A stretch of 64,000 bases of DNA from Gulbenkiania mobilis (lineage in GTDB: Bacteria > Pseudomonadota > Gammaproteobacteria > Burkholderiales > Chromobacteriaceae). This document shows positions 46,246 to 56,941 of this stretch, one piece after another (position 1 is the first letter of the stretch; every line of letters starts with the position of its first letter). The DNA lies in the NCBI GenBank assembly GCA_004346645.1, contig SMDA01000011.1, positions 1 to 64,000 of the forward strand, in the 5' to 3' direction. Below the pieces are notes generated by a model. The model was not told where the DNA came from. It did not search any database and worked only from the letters and a program-made list of their open reading frames with translations. Both the position numbers and the translations under genes were made by a program.

Positions 46246-47947
46246 TCACAGATGGAAGCGTTCCACGTGCTGATGCATGGTAGAGGCTACTTCCTTGAGT
46301 TGAACAGTGGACTGCGAAGAAACCTTGGACGCATCCGCGTTCTGCGAGGCACTCAGGGCGATATCCTCCACATGGCGGGCGATTTCCTGACTGGCCACGC
46401 CCTGCTCCTTCAGGGCATGCGAGATGTCGTTGATGACTCCCACCACGCCCTGCGCGCTATCACGAATGCGACGGATGGCCTCGCCCCCCTGCTCGGCCAG
46501 GGCCAACCCGCTCTTCACGCGGCTGACGGCCTGCTCCATGTTGGCATGTGAGGAGTCCGAGCTTGTCTGGATTTCGCGGATCATCACGGCGATTTCCTGC
46601 GTGGCCTGCCCGGTACGCTCTGACAGCTTGCGTACCTCGTCCGCCACCACCGCGAACCCGCGCCCCATTTCGCCGGCCCGGGCCGCTTCGATCGCGGCAT
46701 TGAGCGCCAGCAGGTTGGTCTGGTCGGCAATGTCCTTGATCACCTGCATGATGCTGGAAATCGTCTGCGTCTTCGTGGCCAGTTCGGCCAAGGTTTCTGC
46801 CGTGACGTCCACCGATTCGTTGATGCGGTGCATTTCGCCCACGGCTTGGGCAATCACCTGCCGCCCCTCTTCCGATAGCTCGTCGGACTGCTGGGCCATG
46901 CGGCGCGCATCCTGGGCATGATCGGCGATATGGTTGACGCTGACGGTCAGCTCTTCCACCGAAGCGGCCATGGAGGCCGCCGCCGTGCTCTGCTGGTCCG
47001 AACCGTGCGCCACCGCCTCGGCATTCTGATTGAGCGCCGTGCTCATTTCTGCCAGACGTCCGGCATTTTCGGCGATTTCCTGTACCAGTGTACGCAGCCG
47101 CGTCTGCATATGCGCCACGGAAGCCAGCAGGCTGTGTTCGTCGCCCTTGCGCACCGGCACGTCGGTATCCAGATAGCCGTCGGCGATGCGCTGCACGATA
47201 GCCGCAGTATCGCCCGGCTCGCCGCCCAGCTGACGCAACACCCCGCGCGTGATCACCATGCCGATGCCGCCCAGGATAGCCAGAGCGATCACCACTCCGC
47301 CGGTCAGAAGCGCCAACTGCTCATAGAACGCATGATCCACATCATCCACGTACAGACCCGTGCCGAGCACCCAGCTCCAGCCCGGCGTCTGCATCAGGTA
47401 CGAGATCTTGGGCTGGGGCTTGTCATGTCCGGGCTTCTCCCAGCGGTAATGGGCAAAGCCTTGGCCGTTACCTTCCTGCAGGGCGGCACGGAACAGCGTA
47501 ACAAGATCGTTGCCATCCGCATCCTTACCGGCGATCGGTTTACCGATAAGCTCCGGCTTGACGCCGTGGGCGGTGTAGACAAAGTTGCGGTCGAGCGCGA
47601 AGAAGTATTCCTTGGCGTCGTAGCGCATTTTGTCGATCAGGTGTGCCGCCCGGCTCTTGGCCTCGGCTTCGCTCAGCTTGCCCGAAGCCGCCAAGGCTTC
47701 ATAGTTCTCTACCACGTGAAACGCCGCTTCGACCAGGTTGCGTGTCTTCTGGGTGCGGTCTTCCATCATGATGCTGCGCTGCTGAAACAGCACGAAGACG
47801 CTCAGCAGGCAGATCAGCATCACCGAAACGCCCTAGCATCCATGCCAGGCGCGCCTTCAGAGACATGCCCTGGGACGCCCGCGGTGGCGCAGCGCCCCTC
47901 CCGCTCTGTGTCCATGAGGGTGCAGCTACCGTGTCGAGTGTGGCCAT
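46246..47947 (-). pseudogene. Methyl-accepting chemotaxis protein with a one-base frameshift
   Basis: The long reading frame (46246-47823) encodes a chemoreceptor: a Cache-like periplasmic sensor ([46 protein letters not shown]), a second membrane helix, HAMP, and the signalling domain with the hairpin tip EIAV-type and [37 protein letters not shown]. The first membrane helix begins in another frame from an ATG at 47947 (purine-rich AAAGGGAAG upstream) or 47866 (MSLKARLAWML). The two frames join perfectly if one base at about 47834 is removed, changing CTAGGG to CTGGGC. A stop TAG lies in the correct frame at that point. This is either a true inactivating insertion or a sequencing error. Confidence 0.82.
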
Positions 47948-47971
47948 TTTCTTCTTCCCTTTTATGAACAT

Positions 47972-48103
47972 TGTTGTTGCTTTGACAAACTATTTAAAAC
48001 CCTTTTCACAATAAGGGTTTTCCCTAACATAGAGTGATCACTCGGTTTGCACCAGTCTATTGCATACGCTGCTGCGGCTAAAACCTTAATCGGATGACAA
48101 GAT
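47972..48103. other. Intergenic stretch with an inverted repeat
   Basis: No gene. An inverted repeat AAACCCTT (47997-48004) / AAGGGTTT (48013-48020) with an 8-nt spacer lies upstream of the chemoreceptor. A promoter was not identified with confidence. Confidence 0.4.
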
Positions 48104-48128
48104 GAAAAAAACCCGGCCAAGGCCGGGT
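48104..48128 (-). terminator. Intrinsic terminator of mmsA
   Basis: ACCCGGCC (48111-48118) and GGCCGGGT (48121-48128), then six T on the minus strand; 24 nt after the mmsA stop. Confidence 0.88.
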
Positions 48129-48151
48129 AAACAGGGTCGTCATTCTGGAAC

Positions 48152-49642
48152 TTACTTCATCGTTGGCATCACGAACTCGGCAGAAAGCCGCTCTTCCGGC
48201 CAGCGACTGGTGATCGTTTTCATCCGGGTGTAGAAGCGAACCCCTTCCGGGCCGTGCATGTGGTGATCACCAAAGAGCGAGGCTTTCCAGCCGCCAAAGC
48301 TGTGAAACGCCATCGGCACCGGAATCGGCACGTTGATGCCGACCATACCTACCTGGATACGGTGCGCGAATTCGCGGGCAATGCCGCCGGAGCGGGTAAA
48401 CACACTGGTACCGTTGGCAAATTCGTGCCGGTTGATCAACTCGACGGCATCCTGGAAGGTGGCCACCCGCACCACCGCCAGGACCGGTCCGAAGATCTCC
48501 TCGCGATAGATCGTCATCTCCGGCTGCACATGGTCGAAAAGGCAGGGACCGAGGAAAAAGCCGCCCTCGGCACCAGGGTGACGGTAGTCGCGGCCATCCA
48601 CTACCAGTCGGGCCCCTTCGCGCACGCCACTTTCAACATAGCCCACCACCTTGTCGCGATGTTGGCGCGTCACGAGCGGCCCCATCTCTGCAGCGGGATC
48701 GTCCCCAATGCCAATCTTGAGCTGGCGGGCCCGTTCGGCCAACCTTTCCACCAGCCGGTCCGCCACATCACCCACTGCCACCGCCACCGAGATGGCCATG
48801 CAGCGCTCGCCTGCCGAACCATAGGCAGCCCCCATCAGCGCTTCTACCGCTTGGTCGAGATCGGTGTCCGGCATCACCACCAGATGGTTCTTGGCCCCCC
48901 CCAGCGCCTGGACACGCTTGCCATGACGCGCTCCGGTCTCGTAGATATAGCGCGCGATCGGCGTGGAGCCGACAAAGCTGACTGCCGTGACATCGGGATG
49001 CACCAGCAGGGCATCCACCGCCACCTTGTCACCGTGCACCACGTTGAACACGCCATTGGGTAATCCCGCCTCCTTCAACAGGTCTGCGAGGAACAGCGCT
49101 GCCGACGGATCACGTTCGGAAGGTTTCAGCACGAAGGTGTTGCCACAGGCAATCGCCACCGGGAACATCCACATCGGCACCATTGCCGGAAAGTTGAAGG
49201 GTGTGATGCCCGCCACCACGCCCAGCGGCTGACGCAGGGCGTGGCTGTCGATGCCGCTGCCCACCTCCTCGGTGAACTCTCCTTTGAGCAGTTGAGGAAT
49301 ACCGCAGGCAAACTCTGCAACCTCGAGACCACGGGTGACCTCGCCGAGGGCGTCGGAGACCACCTTGCCGTGTTCGGACGAAATCAGCCGCGCCAGATCG
49401 CGCTGGCGCGCTTCCAGCAAGGCCTTGAAACGGAACAGGATGCGGGCCCGCTTCAGCGGAGGCGTGGCAGCCCAAGCGGGAAAGGCCGCCCGTGCTGCGG
49501 CGACGGCCTCATCCACTTCCTCCGGCCGAGCCAGCGGTACGCGGGCCACCACCTCGCCACTGGCGGGGTTGAATACGTCACCGAAGCGGCCGCTCTGACC
49601 TTGAACGGGTTGGCCGTCGATGTAATGGGACAGAATGTGCAT
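48152..49642 (-). CDS. mmsA: CoA-acylating methylmalonate-semialdehyde dehydrogenase
   Basis: NAD-dependent enzyme that turns malonate or methylmalonate semialdehyde into acetyl- or propionyl-CoA. The 496-residue protein has [50 protein letters not shown], and the catalytic Cys281 in [11 protein letters not shown], all MmsA signatures. It follows the aminotransferase gene by about 23 nt, so the two form one operon for beta-alanine or valine breakdown. A dispersed-word copy (48734-48744) lies within it. Confidence 0.94.
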   Translation of the reverse strand: MHILSHYIDGQPVQGQSGRFGDVFNPASGEVVARVPLARPEEVDEAVAAARAAFPAWAATPPLKRARILFRFKALLEARQRDLARLISSEHGKVVSDALGEVTRGLEVAEFACGIPQLLKGEFTEEVGSGIDSHALRQPLGVVAGITPFNFPAMVPMWMFPVAIACGNTFVLKPSERDPSAALFLADLLKEAGLPNGVFNVVHGDKVAVDALLVHPDVTAVSFVGSTPIARYIYETGARHGKRVQALGGAKNHLVVMPDTDLDQAVEALMGAAYGSAGERCMAISVAVAVGDVADRLVERLAERARQLKIGIGDDPAAEMGPLVTRQHRDKVVGYVESGVREGARLVVDGRDYRHPGAEGGFFLGPCLFDHVQPEMTIYREEIFGPVLAVVRVATFQDAVELINRHEFANGTSVFTRSGGIAREFAHRIQVGMVGINVPIPVPMAFHSFGGWKASLFGDHHMHGPEGVRFYTRMKTITSRWPEERLSAEFVMPTMK

Positions 49643-49665
49643 GGGTCAGTCTTTCCAGTCAGGTG

Positions 49666-50982
49666 TCAGGCGATTTCTCTCAAGGCCTCGGCCATGGTGC
49701 CGAACAAGGTATCGATCTGTGCCTCGTCGATGATCAGGGGGGGCGAAACCGCCAGGATATCCCCGGTGAAGCGCAGCAGTACGCCCTTTTCCCAGCACTT
49801 CAGGAAGGCATCGAAGCCGCGCTGGCCAGGAGCGCCCGGGCGGCTTTCGAGCTCGATGCCCGCCACCAGCCCCAGGTTGCGCACGTCCTTCACATAGGGG
49901 GCGGCGCGTAGGGCGTGCGCTTTTTCCTCGAAATGCGGAGAGAGGCGGGCCGCTCGTTCAAACAGACCCTCGTCCTGATAGAGCTTCAGCGTGGCTACCG
50001 CTGCGGCGCAGGCCAGCGGATGCGCCGAGTAGGTGTAGCCGTGTGGAAACTCGATGGCGCGCTCGCCAGCCGCAGCCATGAACGCATCGTGGATGTCAGG
50101 TTTGACCAATACCGCACCCATGGGTACGGTGCCGTTGGTCAGGCCCTTGGCGCAGGTAAGAATGTCGGGCAGGACATCGAAGCGGTTGGCTGCCCAGTCC
50201 GCCCCCAGTCGTCCGAAACCGGTGATCACTTCGTCAAAAATGAGCAGGATGCCGTGGCGATCACAGATTTCACGCAAGCGCTTGAGGTAGCCTTTGGGGG
50301 GAATGAGCACCCCGGTCGAACCTGCCATGGGCTCCACGATCACGGCCGCGATCGTGGACGGGTCGTGCAGGGTCAGAATGCGGTTTTCCAGTTCGTCCGC
50401 CCACTCGGCCCCGTATTCGGGCTCGCCACGGCTGAATGCGTTGCGGGCCAGGTCATGGGTGTGGCGAAGATGGTCCACTGCGGGCAGTCCCACCGGGAAA
50501 TGCTTGCGATTGCCGGCGATGCCCCCAACCGAAATGCCGCCGAAGTTCACGCCATGGTAGCCCCGCTCGCGGCCGATCAGCTTGACGCGGGCCGCATCGC
50601 CCCGTACCCGGTGATAGGCGACCGCCATCTTCAGGGCGGTATCGGCCGCTTCGGAGCCGGAGTTGACGAAAAACACCTTGGAGAGACCGGCGGGGGCCAT
50701 TTCGGCCAACCTTTCAGCCGCCTCAAAAGCCTTGGGATGCGCCATCTGGAAGGGCGGCGCATAGTCGAGCTCGGCCACCTGCCGCTGCACTGCCTCGACG
50801 ATGGGCGTGCGGGTGTGCCCGGCATTCACGCACCACAGCCCGGCAGAACCATCGAGAATCTGCCGGCCGGCATCATCCTTGAAGTACATGCCCTGTGCCG
50901 ACACCAGCATCCGTGGGGCGGACTTGAACTGGCGGTTGGCGGTAAAGGGCATCCAGTAAGCGTCGAGCGAATAATCCTGCAT
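49666..50982 (-). CDS. Omega-amino acid (beta-alanine):pyruvate aminotransferase
   Basis: Class III PLP aminotransferase that converts beta-alanine and pyruvate to malonate semialdehyde and alanine. The 438-residue protein has NSGSEAADTALKMA, GRERGYHGVNFGGISVGG, the Asp in IFDEVITGFGRLG, and the PLP Lys279 in CAKGLTNG. The opening DYWMPFT-type segment and the pairing with mmsA support beta-alanine as substrate. An inverted repeat (51066-51091) and terminator lie upstream. Confidence 0.92.
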   Translation of the reverse strand: MQDYSLDAYWMPFTANRQFKSAPRMLVSAQGMYFKDDAGRQILDGSAGLWCVNAGHTRTPIVEAVQRQVAELDYAPPFQMAHPKAFEAAERLAEMAPAGLSKVFFVNSGSEAADTALKMAVAYHRVRGDAARVKLIGRERGYHGVNFGGISVGGIAGNRKHFPVGLPAVDHLRHTHDLARNAFSRGEPEYGAEWADELENRILTLHDPSTIAAVIVEPMAGSTGVLIPPKGYLKRLREICDRHGILLIFDEVITGFGRLGADWAANRFDVLPDILTCAKGLTNGTVPMGAVLVKPDIHDAFMAAAGERAIEFPHGYTYSAHPLACAAAVATLKLYQDEGLFERAARLSPHFEEKAHALRAAPYVKDVRNLGLVAGIELESRPGAPGQRGFDAFLKCWEKGVLLRFTGDILAVSPPLIIDEAQIDTLFGTMAEALREIA

Positions 50983-51065
50983 GGCAGCCTCCGTCGGGTT
51001 GGTGCATTCAATTTAATGCGCCCGACACACAGCCGACAGGGACAGTAAGGTGCTTTTACCGCCAG

Positions 51066-51091
51066 ACTGTACTGGCGAGAAGACCAGTACA
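51066..51091. promoter_or_regulatory. Inverted repeat upstream of the aminotransferase operon (candidate operator)
   Basis: CTGTACTGG (51066-51074) and CCAGTACAG (51083-51091) are perfect 9-bp arms with an 8-bp spacer, about 85 bp upstream of the aminotransferase ATG. A MocR-type regulator gene is nearby at 53206. There is no direct evidence that it binds here. Confidence 0.5.
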
Positions 51092-51092
51092 G

Positions 51093-51120
51093 CAAAAAGC
51101 CCGGCACAGGCCGGGCTTTC
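51093..51120. terminator. Terminator of the dCache chemoreceptor gene
   Basis: AAAGCCCGGC (51095-51104) pairs with GCCGGGCTTT (51109-51118), flanked by A and T runs. It lies just past the chemoreceptor stop (minus strand). Confidence 0.85.
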
Positions 51121-51138
51121 TTCGGGCTGCCAGTCAGC

Positions 51139-53016
51139 TCAGAGGTGGAAGCGTGCAAACAGCTGGCGCATGCTCGAGGCCGTGCGTGACAGGCTGGTGA
51201 GCGTGCCGTGCGCGCTCTGCATCGCGGCATCCGAATCGATAATCCGGCTGTTGATACGCTCGGTACTCTGGGCAATCGCCGTGGTGGCATTGTGCTGCTC
51301 GCCGGTGGACAGGGCGATCTCATTCATCTTGGCGACCACCGCCTCTACCGACTCTTGGATCTGGGCGATGCGGCGTACTGCGCTCTGTGTCATCTCCACG
51401 CCGCCGTCGACCGAGCTGACCGTCGTCTGCATGTTGTCGACCGCCTGACGGGTTTCATCCCGGATGGCATTGACCATGCCGGTGATCTCCACCGTAGCCT
51501 GCGCGGTACGCTCTGCCAGCTTGCGCACTTCATCTGCCACCACCGCGAAGCCGCGTCCCATCTCTCCGGCGCGTGCAGCCTCGATCGCGGCATTCAGTGC
51601 CAGCAGGTTGGTCTGGTCTGCGATGTCCTTGATCACGTTGGTGATGCCGGTGATCTGCTGGGAACGGTTGTCCAGCGTGCTGAGCATGCTTGCCAGGCCG
51701 CGCACGGCGTCCACCGTCCGGGTCATCTCGCTGGCGATACGGTTCATCTCGGCAGCGCTTTCGGCCGATACCTCGCCGGTGGCGCGCACCATGCCATCCG
51801 CCTCGCGCGCCGCGTCGGCAATATGCGAGATGCTGACGGTGATCTCCTCCAACGTGGCAGCATTGGCACTGGACACGTCGGAGATCTGGCGCGAGTCTTC
51901 CGCAACGCGCTCCACCGCGCCGGTCACCGCCTCCACGCCATCGATCACACTGTCGGCCTCCCGGCGTACGGCGATGAACATCTGCTGCAGTTGTTCGATG
52001 AAGCTGTTGAAGGCACGCGCCGTCTCGGCGATCTCGTCCTTGCCCTGCACCTCCATGCGACGCGTCAGGTCGCCTTCGCCCTGCGAGATTTCCCGCATCG
52101 CCGTCTGCAGACGCAGCAGGCCGCGCAGTTGGCGCACCAGCAGCATCCATGCAACGGGCAGCATGATCAGGAAGGCGACGATGGCGATGCCGATCAGGGT
52201 GTAGAGCAACTTGTTCAGCGGTGCCAGCACATTAGCCTTCTCCACCACTGTCCCCATGTACCACTCGGTACCGGCCACCGGCGACACGTGAACGAACATG
52301 GGCGTGCCGTTGATGCTGACATCGCCAAGCGCGCGGCTTTGGGCCAGATCGGCCAGCTTGGCAGCACTCAGCTCGGCGTCCAGCTCGGTCAGCGGCTTGA
52401 GGGTGAGCTTCTGGTCGGGGTGCGCGATCACGGTGCCGTTCTTGTCCACGAGAAAGGCATAGCCGGTGTCATGGATCTTGATCGCCAGAATGGTCTTCAC
52501 GATCGAATCGATGAAGATGTCGCCGCCGGCCACACCGCGCAGCGTGCTGCCTTCCCGCACCGGCGCGTAGAAGGTCAACACCAGCTTCTTGGTATCGAAG
52601 TCGATGTAGGGCTCGGAGACACCCGGTTTGCCCGCAGCCTCGGCCGCTTTGTACCAGGGGCGGGCGGTGGGGTCATAGTCAGGCTTTTGCGGGCGGCCGT
52701 CGGAGTAAAGCATCCGCTTGTCGGCATACCCGACATAGGTCAGGTCGAAGCCTGCGCCTTCACGGCTCTGCTTCATGGCCGACATCGGATCGGCACCCAG
52801 CCCCATGGGAGCCAGCGCAGCGATCACCTGCGTCTTGCCGGCCACCCAGTCCTGCACGGTCTGAGAATAGCCATCGGAAATGCCGGCCATTTCGTTCTGG
52901 ATCTGGTCGGTCAGCGTGGAGCGCATCTGCAGGTAGGTCAGCCCTGTGAGGATGGCTCCCAGACAGGCCAGCAGCAGCGCTATCAGCAACGTCAGTTTTG
53001 CACGCATCGTGCTCAT
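51139..53016 (-). CDS. Methyl-accepting chemotaxis protein with dCache sensor domain
   Basis: Membrane chemoreceptor of 625 residues. A first membrane helix (about 6-30) is followed by a periplasmic dCache domain: [57 protein letters not shown], and [18 protein letters not shown]. Then come a second membrane helix (about 280), HAMP and the signalling domain with [52 protein letters not shown] is the amino-acid-sensing type signature of dCache receptors, with some residues altered, so the ligand could be an amino acid. Start 53016 has GGGAAGAC; it is divergent from the MocR gene. Confidence 0.93.
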   Translation of the reverse strand: MSTMRAKLTLLIALLLACLGAILTGLTYLQMRSTLTDQIQNEMAGISDGYSQTVQDWVAGKTQVIAALAPMGLGADPMSAMKQSREGAGFDLTYVGYADKRMLYSDGRPQKPDYDPTARPWYKAAEAAGKPGVSEPYIDFDTKKLVLTFYAPVREGSTLRGVAGGDIFIDSIVKTILAIKIHDTGYAFLVDKNGTVIAHPDQKLTLKPLTELDAELSAAKLADLAQSRALGDVSINGTPMFVHVSPVAGTEWYMGTVVEKANVLAPLNKLLYTLIGIAIVAFLIMLPVAWMLLVRQLRGLLRLQTAMREISQGEGDLTRRMEVQGKDEIAETARAFNSFIEQLQQMFIAVRREADSVIDGVEAVTGAVERVAEDSRQISDVSSANAATLEEITVSISHIADAAREADGMVRATGEVSAESAAEMNRIASEMTRTVDAVRGLASMLSTLDNRSQQITGITNVIKDIADQTNLLALNAAIEAARAGEMGRGFAVVADEVRKLAERTAQATVEITGMVNAIRDETRQAVDNMQTTVSSVDGGVEMTQSAVRRIAQIQESVEAVVAKMNEIALSTGEQHNATTAIAQSTERINSRIIDSDAAMQSAHGTLTSLSRTASSMRQLFARFHL

Positions 53017-53205
53017 CTTGTCTTCCCGCTCTTTCTTGCTCCGGCCGTCAGGCTTGCATGAGGCCGGCATCGTCCCTGGTTAATGTCATAATGGCTCTTA
53101 TTCACAGTCGCTCTTGGCTACTGTGGGGCTTATAAATGGCCACGGCGCTTTTTTAGCACGAATTACAGCCTGTGGTCAGTTTTATAAATTCTATTTGATG
53201 TATAG

Positions 53206-54615
53206 ATGATGCAGCTTCTACTCGACAATGCCCGTGGCAGAACACGCATCGAGAAAATATGCGATGCCGTTCATTCCGCGATCATTTCCGGACGCTGGCA
53301 CGCGGGCATGCGCATTCCCTCGATCCGCCGCTTGGCCGAAGAACTGGGCATGAGCCCCTTTACGGTGGCCGAGGCCTATGACCGACTGGTAGCGCAGGGC
53401 CTGCTGCAGGCACGGCGGGGAACCGGTTTCTACGTCGTGGGTCCGCGCACCCTGCCCTGCACGGGAACACCGCCGGTGCCACTGCAGGCGTTGCCGGTAG
53501 ACGATGACTGGCTACTGCGCAATGTATACGAGCATACCGACGACACGCTCCAGGCCGGATGCGGCTGGCTGCCACCCACCTGGTACGACAGCGAGGCCTT
53601 ACAGCGTGCCCTGCGCCAGCTGGCTCGCCGGCAGAACCTGCAACAGGGCTACGGCGAACCCCGGGGCTTTGCCGGCCTGGTCCAGTGGGTAGGAGCCCAT
53701 CTGCGTGAGCAGGACATTCCCGCACAAGCGGAGCGCATCGTCCTTACCCAAGGCGCCAGCAAGGCGCTGGACATGGTGGCCGGCAGCCTGCTGCGTCCTG
53801 GCGATACCGTGCTGGTGGATGACCCAGGCTACTCCAATCTTCTGTCCGGGCTGGTATACCGGGGCATCAACATCATTGGGGTGCCGTGGCTACCGACGGG
53901 GCCGGATTGCGAGGCCGTAGCAAGGTTGGCCGAAGAGCATTCACCGAAAGCTTTTTTCACCAACCCGCGGCTGCACAATCCCACCGGAGCCAGCTATGCC
54001 CTGCCTACCCTGCATAGGGTACTTGAAGTCGCCCGCCGGCATGACTTCCTGCTAGTCGAGGACAATGTCTCCTCGGATCTCTATCTTGGACGCGAGCCGA
54101 CGCTGGCTGCGCTGGACGGGCTGGAGCGCGTGATTCATATCGGTAGTTTCTCGAAAACCCTGTCGCCCGGCTTGCGGGTGGGTTACCTTGCCGCACCGCC
54201 GGGCCTGGCCGACCGACTGATCCATTACAAAATGCTCTCGGGCCTGACCTCTCCCGAATTGAACGAACGGCTGGTGTTGGAAATGCTGCAGGAAGGACGC
54301 TACCGCCGTCAGGTGGACCGACTCTGCCAGCGACTAGCCGCCGCGCAAGCGGCTGCTGGCCAGCGCTTTGATGCACTCGGGTGGGAACGCTTCGGCCAAC
54401 CCACCAGCGGCCTCTTCTTCTGGGCCCGCCCACGCCAGCCGTTGGATACGGTGGCGCTTGCAGAGGCCGCCCGCCACGAACGTATCCTGCTCGCCCCGGG
54501 ACATCTGTTCCGGCCGCACGGGGAAGCCACCCCCTGGCTACGCTTCAATGTGGCCTACGCCATGCATCCCGCCCTGACCGACTTCCTCACACGGCAGGCT
54601 GCCTGCGCGGAATGA
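53206..54615 (+). CDS. MocR-type transcriptional regulator (GntR HTH plus aminotransferase domain)
   Basis: Transcription factor of 469 residues. Residues 1-80 are a GntR winged helix (AVHSAIISGRWHAGMRIPSIRRLAEELGMSPFTVAEAYDRL). A class I aminotransferase-like effector domain follows, with the PLP Lys317 in SFSKTLSPGLRVGYL. Members sense PLP or an amine and control vitamin or amino acid genes. The nearby beta-alanine operon is a plausible target; this is inference from position. No clear ribosome-binding site precedes the two ATG codons at 53206/53209, so a short leader is possible. Two dispersed-word copies lie inside (53924 and 54391) in different frames. Confidence 0.9.
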   Translation: MMQLLLDNARGRTRIEKICDAVHSAIISGRWHAGMRIPSIRRLAEELGMSPFTVAEAYDRLVAQGLLQARRGTGFYVVGPRTLPCTGTPPVPLQALPVDDDWLLRNVYEHTDDTLQAGCGWLPPTWYDSEALQRALRQLARRQNLQQGYGEPRGFAGLVQWVGAHLREQDIPAQAERIVLTQGASKALDMVAGSLLRPGDTVLVDDPGYSNLLSGLVYRGINIIGVPWLPTGPDCEAVARLAEEHSPKAFFTNPRLHNPTGASYALPTLHRVLEVARRHDFLLVEDNVSSDLYLGREPTLAALDGLERVIHIGSFSKTLSPGLRVGYLAAPPGLADRLIHYKMLSGLTSPELNERLVLEMLQEGRYRRQVDRLCQRLAAAQAAAGQRFDALGWERFGQPTSGLFFWARPRQPLDTVALAEAARHERILLAPGHLFRPHGEATPWLRFNVAYAMHPALTDFLTRQAACAE

Positions 54616-54646
54616 GTCAATCCCTTCCAGTCACACGGAACCCGAC

Positions 54647-55450
54647 GTGAAACTTACCGAACTGTACATCCACCCTCTCAAGTCGGCCCGTGCCATTGCC
54701 CTGTCGCGTGCCTATGCAGACGATACTGGCCTGCTGCACGATCGCGAATGGCTGCTGACCGATCCGGACGGCCGTTTCATCACTGCACGCGAATGCCCGG
54801 CTCTACTGGGCATCCAAGTGGAGCTGATTCCGGGCGCTGCCCTCTTCAGGGCACCAGACACCCCGTTGATTGCAGCATTGAGCCATGAATACCGCCACCC
54901 AGTGGAATGCAACGTCTGGAAAGACCGTTTTGCGGCTTGGCACGGAGACGCAAGGGTAGATATGTGGTTCAGCACCGTACTGGGGCGACCTTGTCGATTG
55001 GTCTGGCTGGGCACTCAATCACAGCGCCCCCAGAAGGGCTTGCAGAAGCCCCTGAGCTTTGCGGATGGCTACCCCTACCTGCTCGTCAACCAAGCCTCGC
55101 TCGACAGTCTCAACCAGCTGCTGCCGAACCCTGTAGCCACACGTCACTTCCGGCCCAATCTGGTGATCGCCGGTGCAGGCGCGTATGAGGAGGACGACTG
55201 GACACACCTGAAAATCGGCGGCAGTGTCTTCGAGATCACCAAACCTTGTACACGCTGTGTGATCACTACCCTGGACCCTGACTCCGGTGCACTCATGCCT
55301 GACGGCGAACCCCTGCGCACCTTGCGCCGCACACGCCAGTCGGGGGACGGTATCTGCTTCGGCGTCAACCTACGCCTTCTGGAAGGAGCAGGCATTTTAA
55401 ATGTGGGGGATGATGTTCAGGTCGTGAAGGGACGCTACGATTTTGACTGA
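54647..55450 (+). CDS. MOSC-domain protein (YcbX-like)
   Basis: Cytoplasmic protein of 267 residues with the N-terminal MOSC_N beta-barrel (MKLTELYIHPLKSARAIALSRA, DREWLLTDPDGRFITARE). The MOSC domain carries the conserved Cys in TKPCTRCVITTLDPDSG, the molybdenum-cofactor-site residue of YcbX/mARC-type proteins. It lacks the C-terminal ferredoxin domain of E. coli YcbX, so an electron partner would be separate. The start is GTG at 54647 with ACGGAA in front. Confidence 0.87.
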   Translation: MKLTELYIHPLKSARAIALSRAYADDTGLLHDREWLLTDPDGRFITARECPALLGIQVELIPGAALFRAPDTPLIAALSHEYRHPVECNVWKDRFAAWHGDARVDMWFSTVLGRPCRLVWLGTQSQRPQKGLQKPLSFADGYPYLLVNQASLDSLNQLLPNPVATRHFRPNLVIAGAGAYEEDDWTHLKIGGSVFEITKPCTRCVITTLDPDSGALMPDGEPLRTLRRTRQSGDGICFGVNLRLLEGAGILNVGDDVQVVKGRYDFD

Positions 55451-55465
55451 TTATTGAAATACCAA

Positions 55466-55495
55466 AGAAAAAAGCCAGCAAAAGCTGGCTTTTTT
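55466..55495. terminator. Terminator shared by the MOSC gene and the ribosomal operon
   Basis: GCCAGC (55474-55479), AAAA loop, GCTGGC (55484-55489), flanked by A runs to the left and T runs to the right. It works in both directions. Confidence 0.9.
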
Positions 55496-55517
55496 CATGA
55501 CTGACGACAGAAATCGC

Positions 55518-55910
55518 TTAAGCGGCCTCGTCTTCGACAGCCACGGCCTCTTCCGGGCGGTCCACCAGCTCAACCAGAGCCAGCGGCGCATTGTCGCCCT
55601 TGCGGAAACCATACTTCAGGATACGCACATAGCCGCCGTTACGGGCCGCGAAACGCGGGCCCAGTACGTCGAACAGCTTCACCACGATCTCACGGTCGCG
55701 GGTGCGGTCGAACGCCAGACGGCGATTGGCCAGCGACGGCTTCTTGCCCAGCGTGATCAGCGGCTCAGCCACGCGGCGCAGTTCCTTGGCCTTGGGCAGA
55801 GTGGTAATGATCACTTCATGGCGCAGCAGCGAGTTGGCCATGTTGCGGAGCATGGCCAGACGATGGCTGCTCGTGCGGTTAAGTTTGCGATTGCTATAAC
55901 GATGACGCAT
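55518..55910 (-). CDS. rplQ: 50S ribosomal protein L17
   Basis: Large-subunit protein L17, 130 residues. The opening [24 protein letters not shown] and [18 protein letters not shown] are diagnostic. The acidic C-terminal tail (VEDEAA) is longer than in E. coli. Last gene of the alpha operon, after rpoA. Confidence 0.97.
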   Translation of the reverse strand: MRHRYSNRKLNRTSSHRLAMLRNMANSLLRHEVIITTLPKAKELRRVAEPLITLGKKPSLANRRLAFDRTRDREIVVKLFDVLGPRFAARNGGYVRILKYGFRKGDNAPLALVELVDRPEEAVAVEDEAA

Positions 55911-55934
55911 TGTAGTGTCCTTTTATCTCAAACC

Positions 55935-56924
55935 TTACGGTTTTTCGAGCCCTGCCGGCGGCCAGTTCTCCAGCTTCATGCCAAGAGTCAGACCCTTGGA
56001 AGCCAGGACTTCCTTGATTTCGTTAAGAGATTTACGACCGAGGTTCGGAGTCTTCAGAAGCTCGGTTTCGGTGCGCTGGATCAGATCACCGATGTAGTAA
56101 ATGTTCTCAGCCTTCAGGCAGTTGGCCGAACGTACCGTGAGTTCAAGATCGTCGACCGGGCGCAGCAGGATCGGATCGATCGGCGGTGCCTTTTCAACGA
56201 CTTCTTCAACCGTTGTACCCTGGAGATCAGCAAAGATCGACAGCTGGTCGATAAGGATGCGGGCCGCACTGCGCACGGCTTGCTCCGGTTCGATGACGCC
56301 GTTGGTCTCGATATCGAGCACGAGACGATCGAGGTCGGTACGCTGTTCCACACGTGCGCTTTCGACAGCGAAGCTGACGCGGCGCACGGGCGAGAACGAT
56401 GCATCCAGCTGGATGGTACCGATCGCACGGTTTTCGTCGTGGCTGATACGGGCTGCCACCGGCTGGTAGCCACGCCCTTTCTCGACTTTGATCTCCATCT
56501 CGATCTTGCCGCCCGCCGACAACGTCGCGATGACATGGTCGGGGTTGATGACTTCTACGTCATGCGGCAGATCGATATCGCTAGCCAAGACAGGACCTTC
56601 GCCCTCTTTCTTGAGGGAGAGGATCACGCTGTCACGACCATGCAGTTTAAGCACCACGCCCTTCAGGTTCAGAAGAATGTCGACGACATCCTCCCGAACG
56701 CCTTCCAGGGCGGAATACTCATGCAAAACGCCAGCGATGGTCACTTCGGTCGGAGCAAAGCCCGGCATCGAGGACAGCAGAATACGACGCAGGGCATTCC
56801 CGAGGGTATGCGCGTAGCCACGTTCGAACGGCTCCATCGATACGCGGGCATGCGTAGCGGAAACCGGCTGCACGTCGATAAGACGGGGTTTCAGAAATTC
56901 CGAAGCGCTGTTTTGCATAGTCAT
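55935..56924 (-). CDS. rpoA: RNA polymerase alpha subunit
   Basis: Alpha subunit, 329 residues. The N-terminal dimerisation domain has [21 protein letters not shown] and [16 protein letters not shown]. The linker is followed by the C-terminal domain with [29 protein letters not shown] and [22 protein letters not shown] near-exact dispersed word (AGTTGGCCGAA, 56120-56130) falls in the RSAN codons. Confidence 0.98.
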   Translation of the reverse strand: MTMQNSASEFLKPRLIDVQPVSATHARVSMEPFERGYAHTLGNALRRILLSSMPGFAPTEVTIAGVLHEYSALEGVREDVVDILLNLKGVVLKLHGRDSVILSLKKEGEGPVLASDIDLPHDVEVINPDHVIATLSAGGKIEMEIKVEKGRGYQPVAARISHDENRAIGTIQLDASFSPVRRVSFAVESARVEQRTDLDRLVLDIETNGVIEPEQAVRSAARILIDQLSIFADLQGTTVEEVVEKAPPIDPILLRPVDDLELTVRSANCLKAENIYYIGDLIQRTETELLKTPNLGRKSLNEIKEVLASKGLTLGMKLENWPPAGLEKP

Positions 56925-56941
56925 TCCTTATGGTCTAGCGA

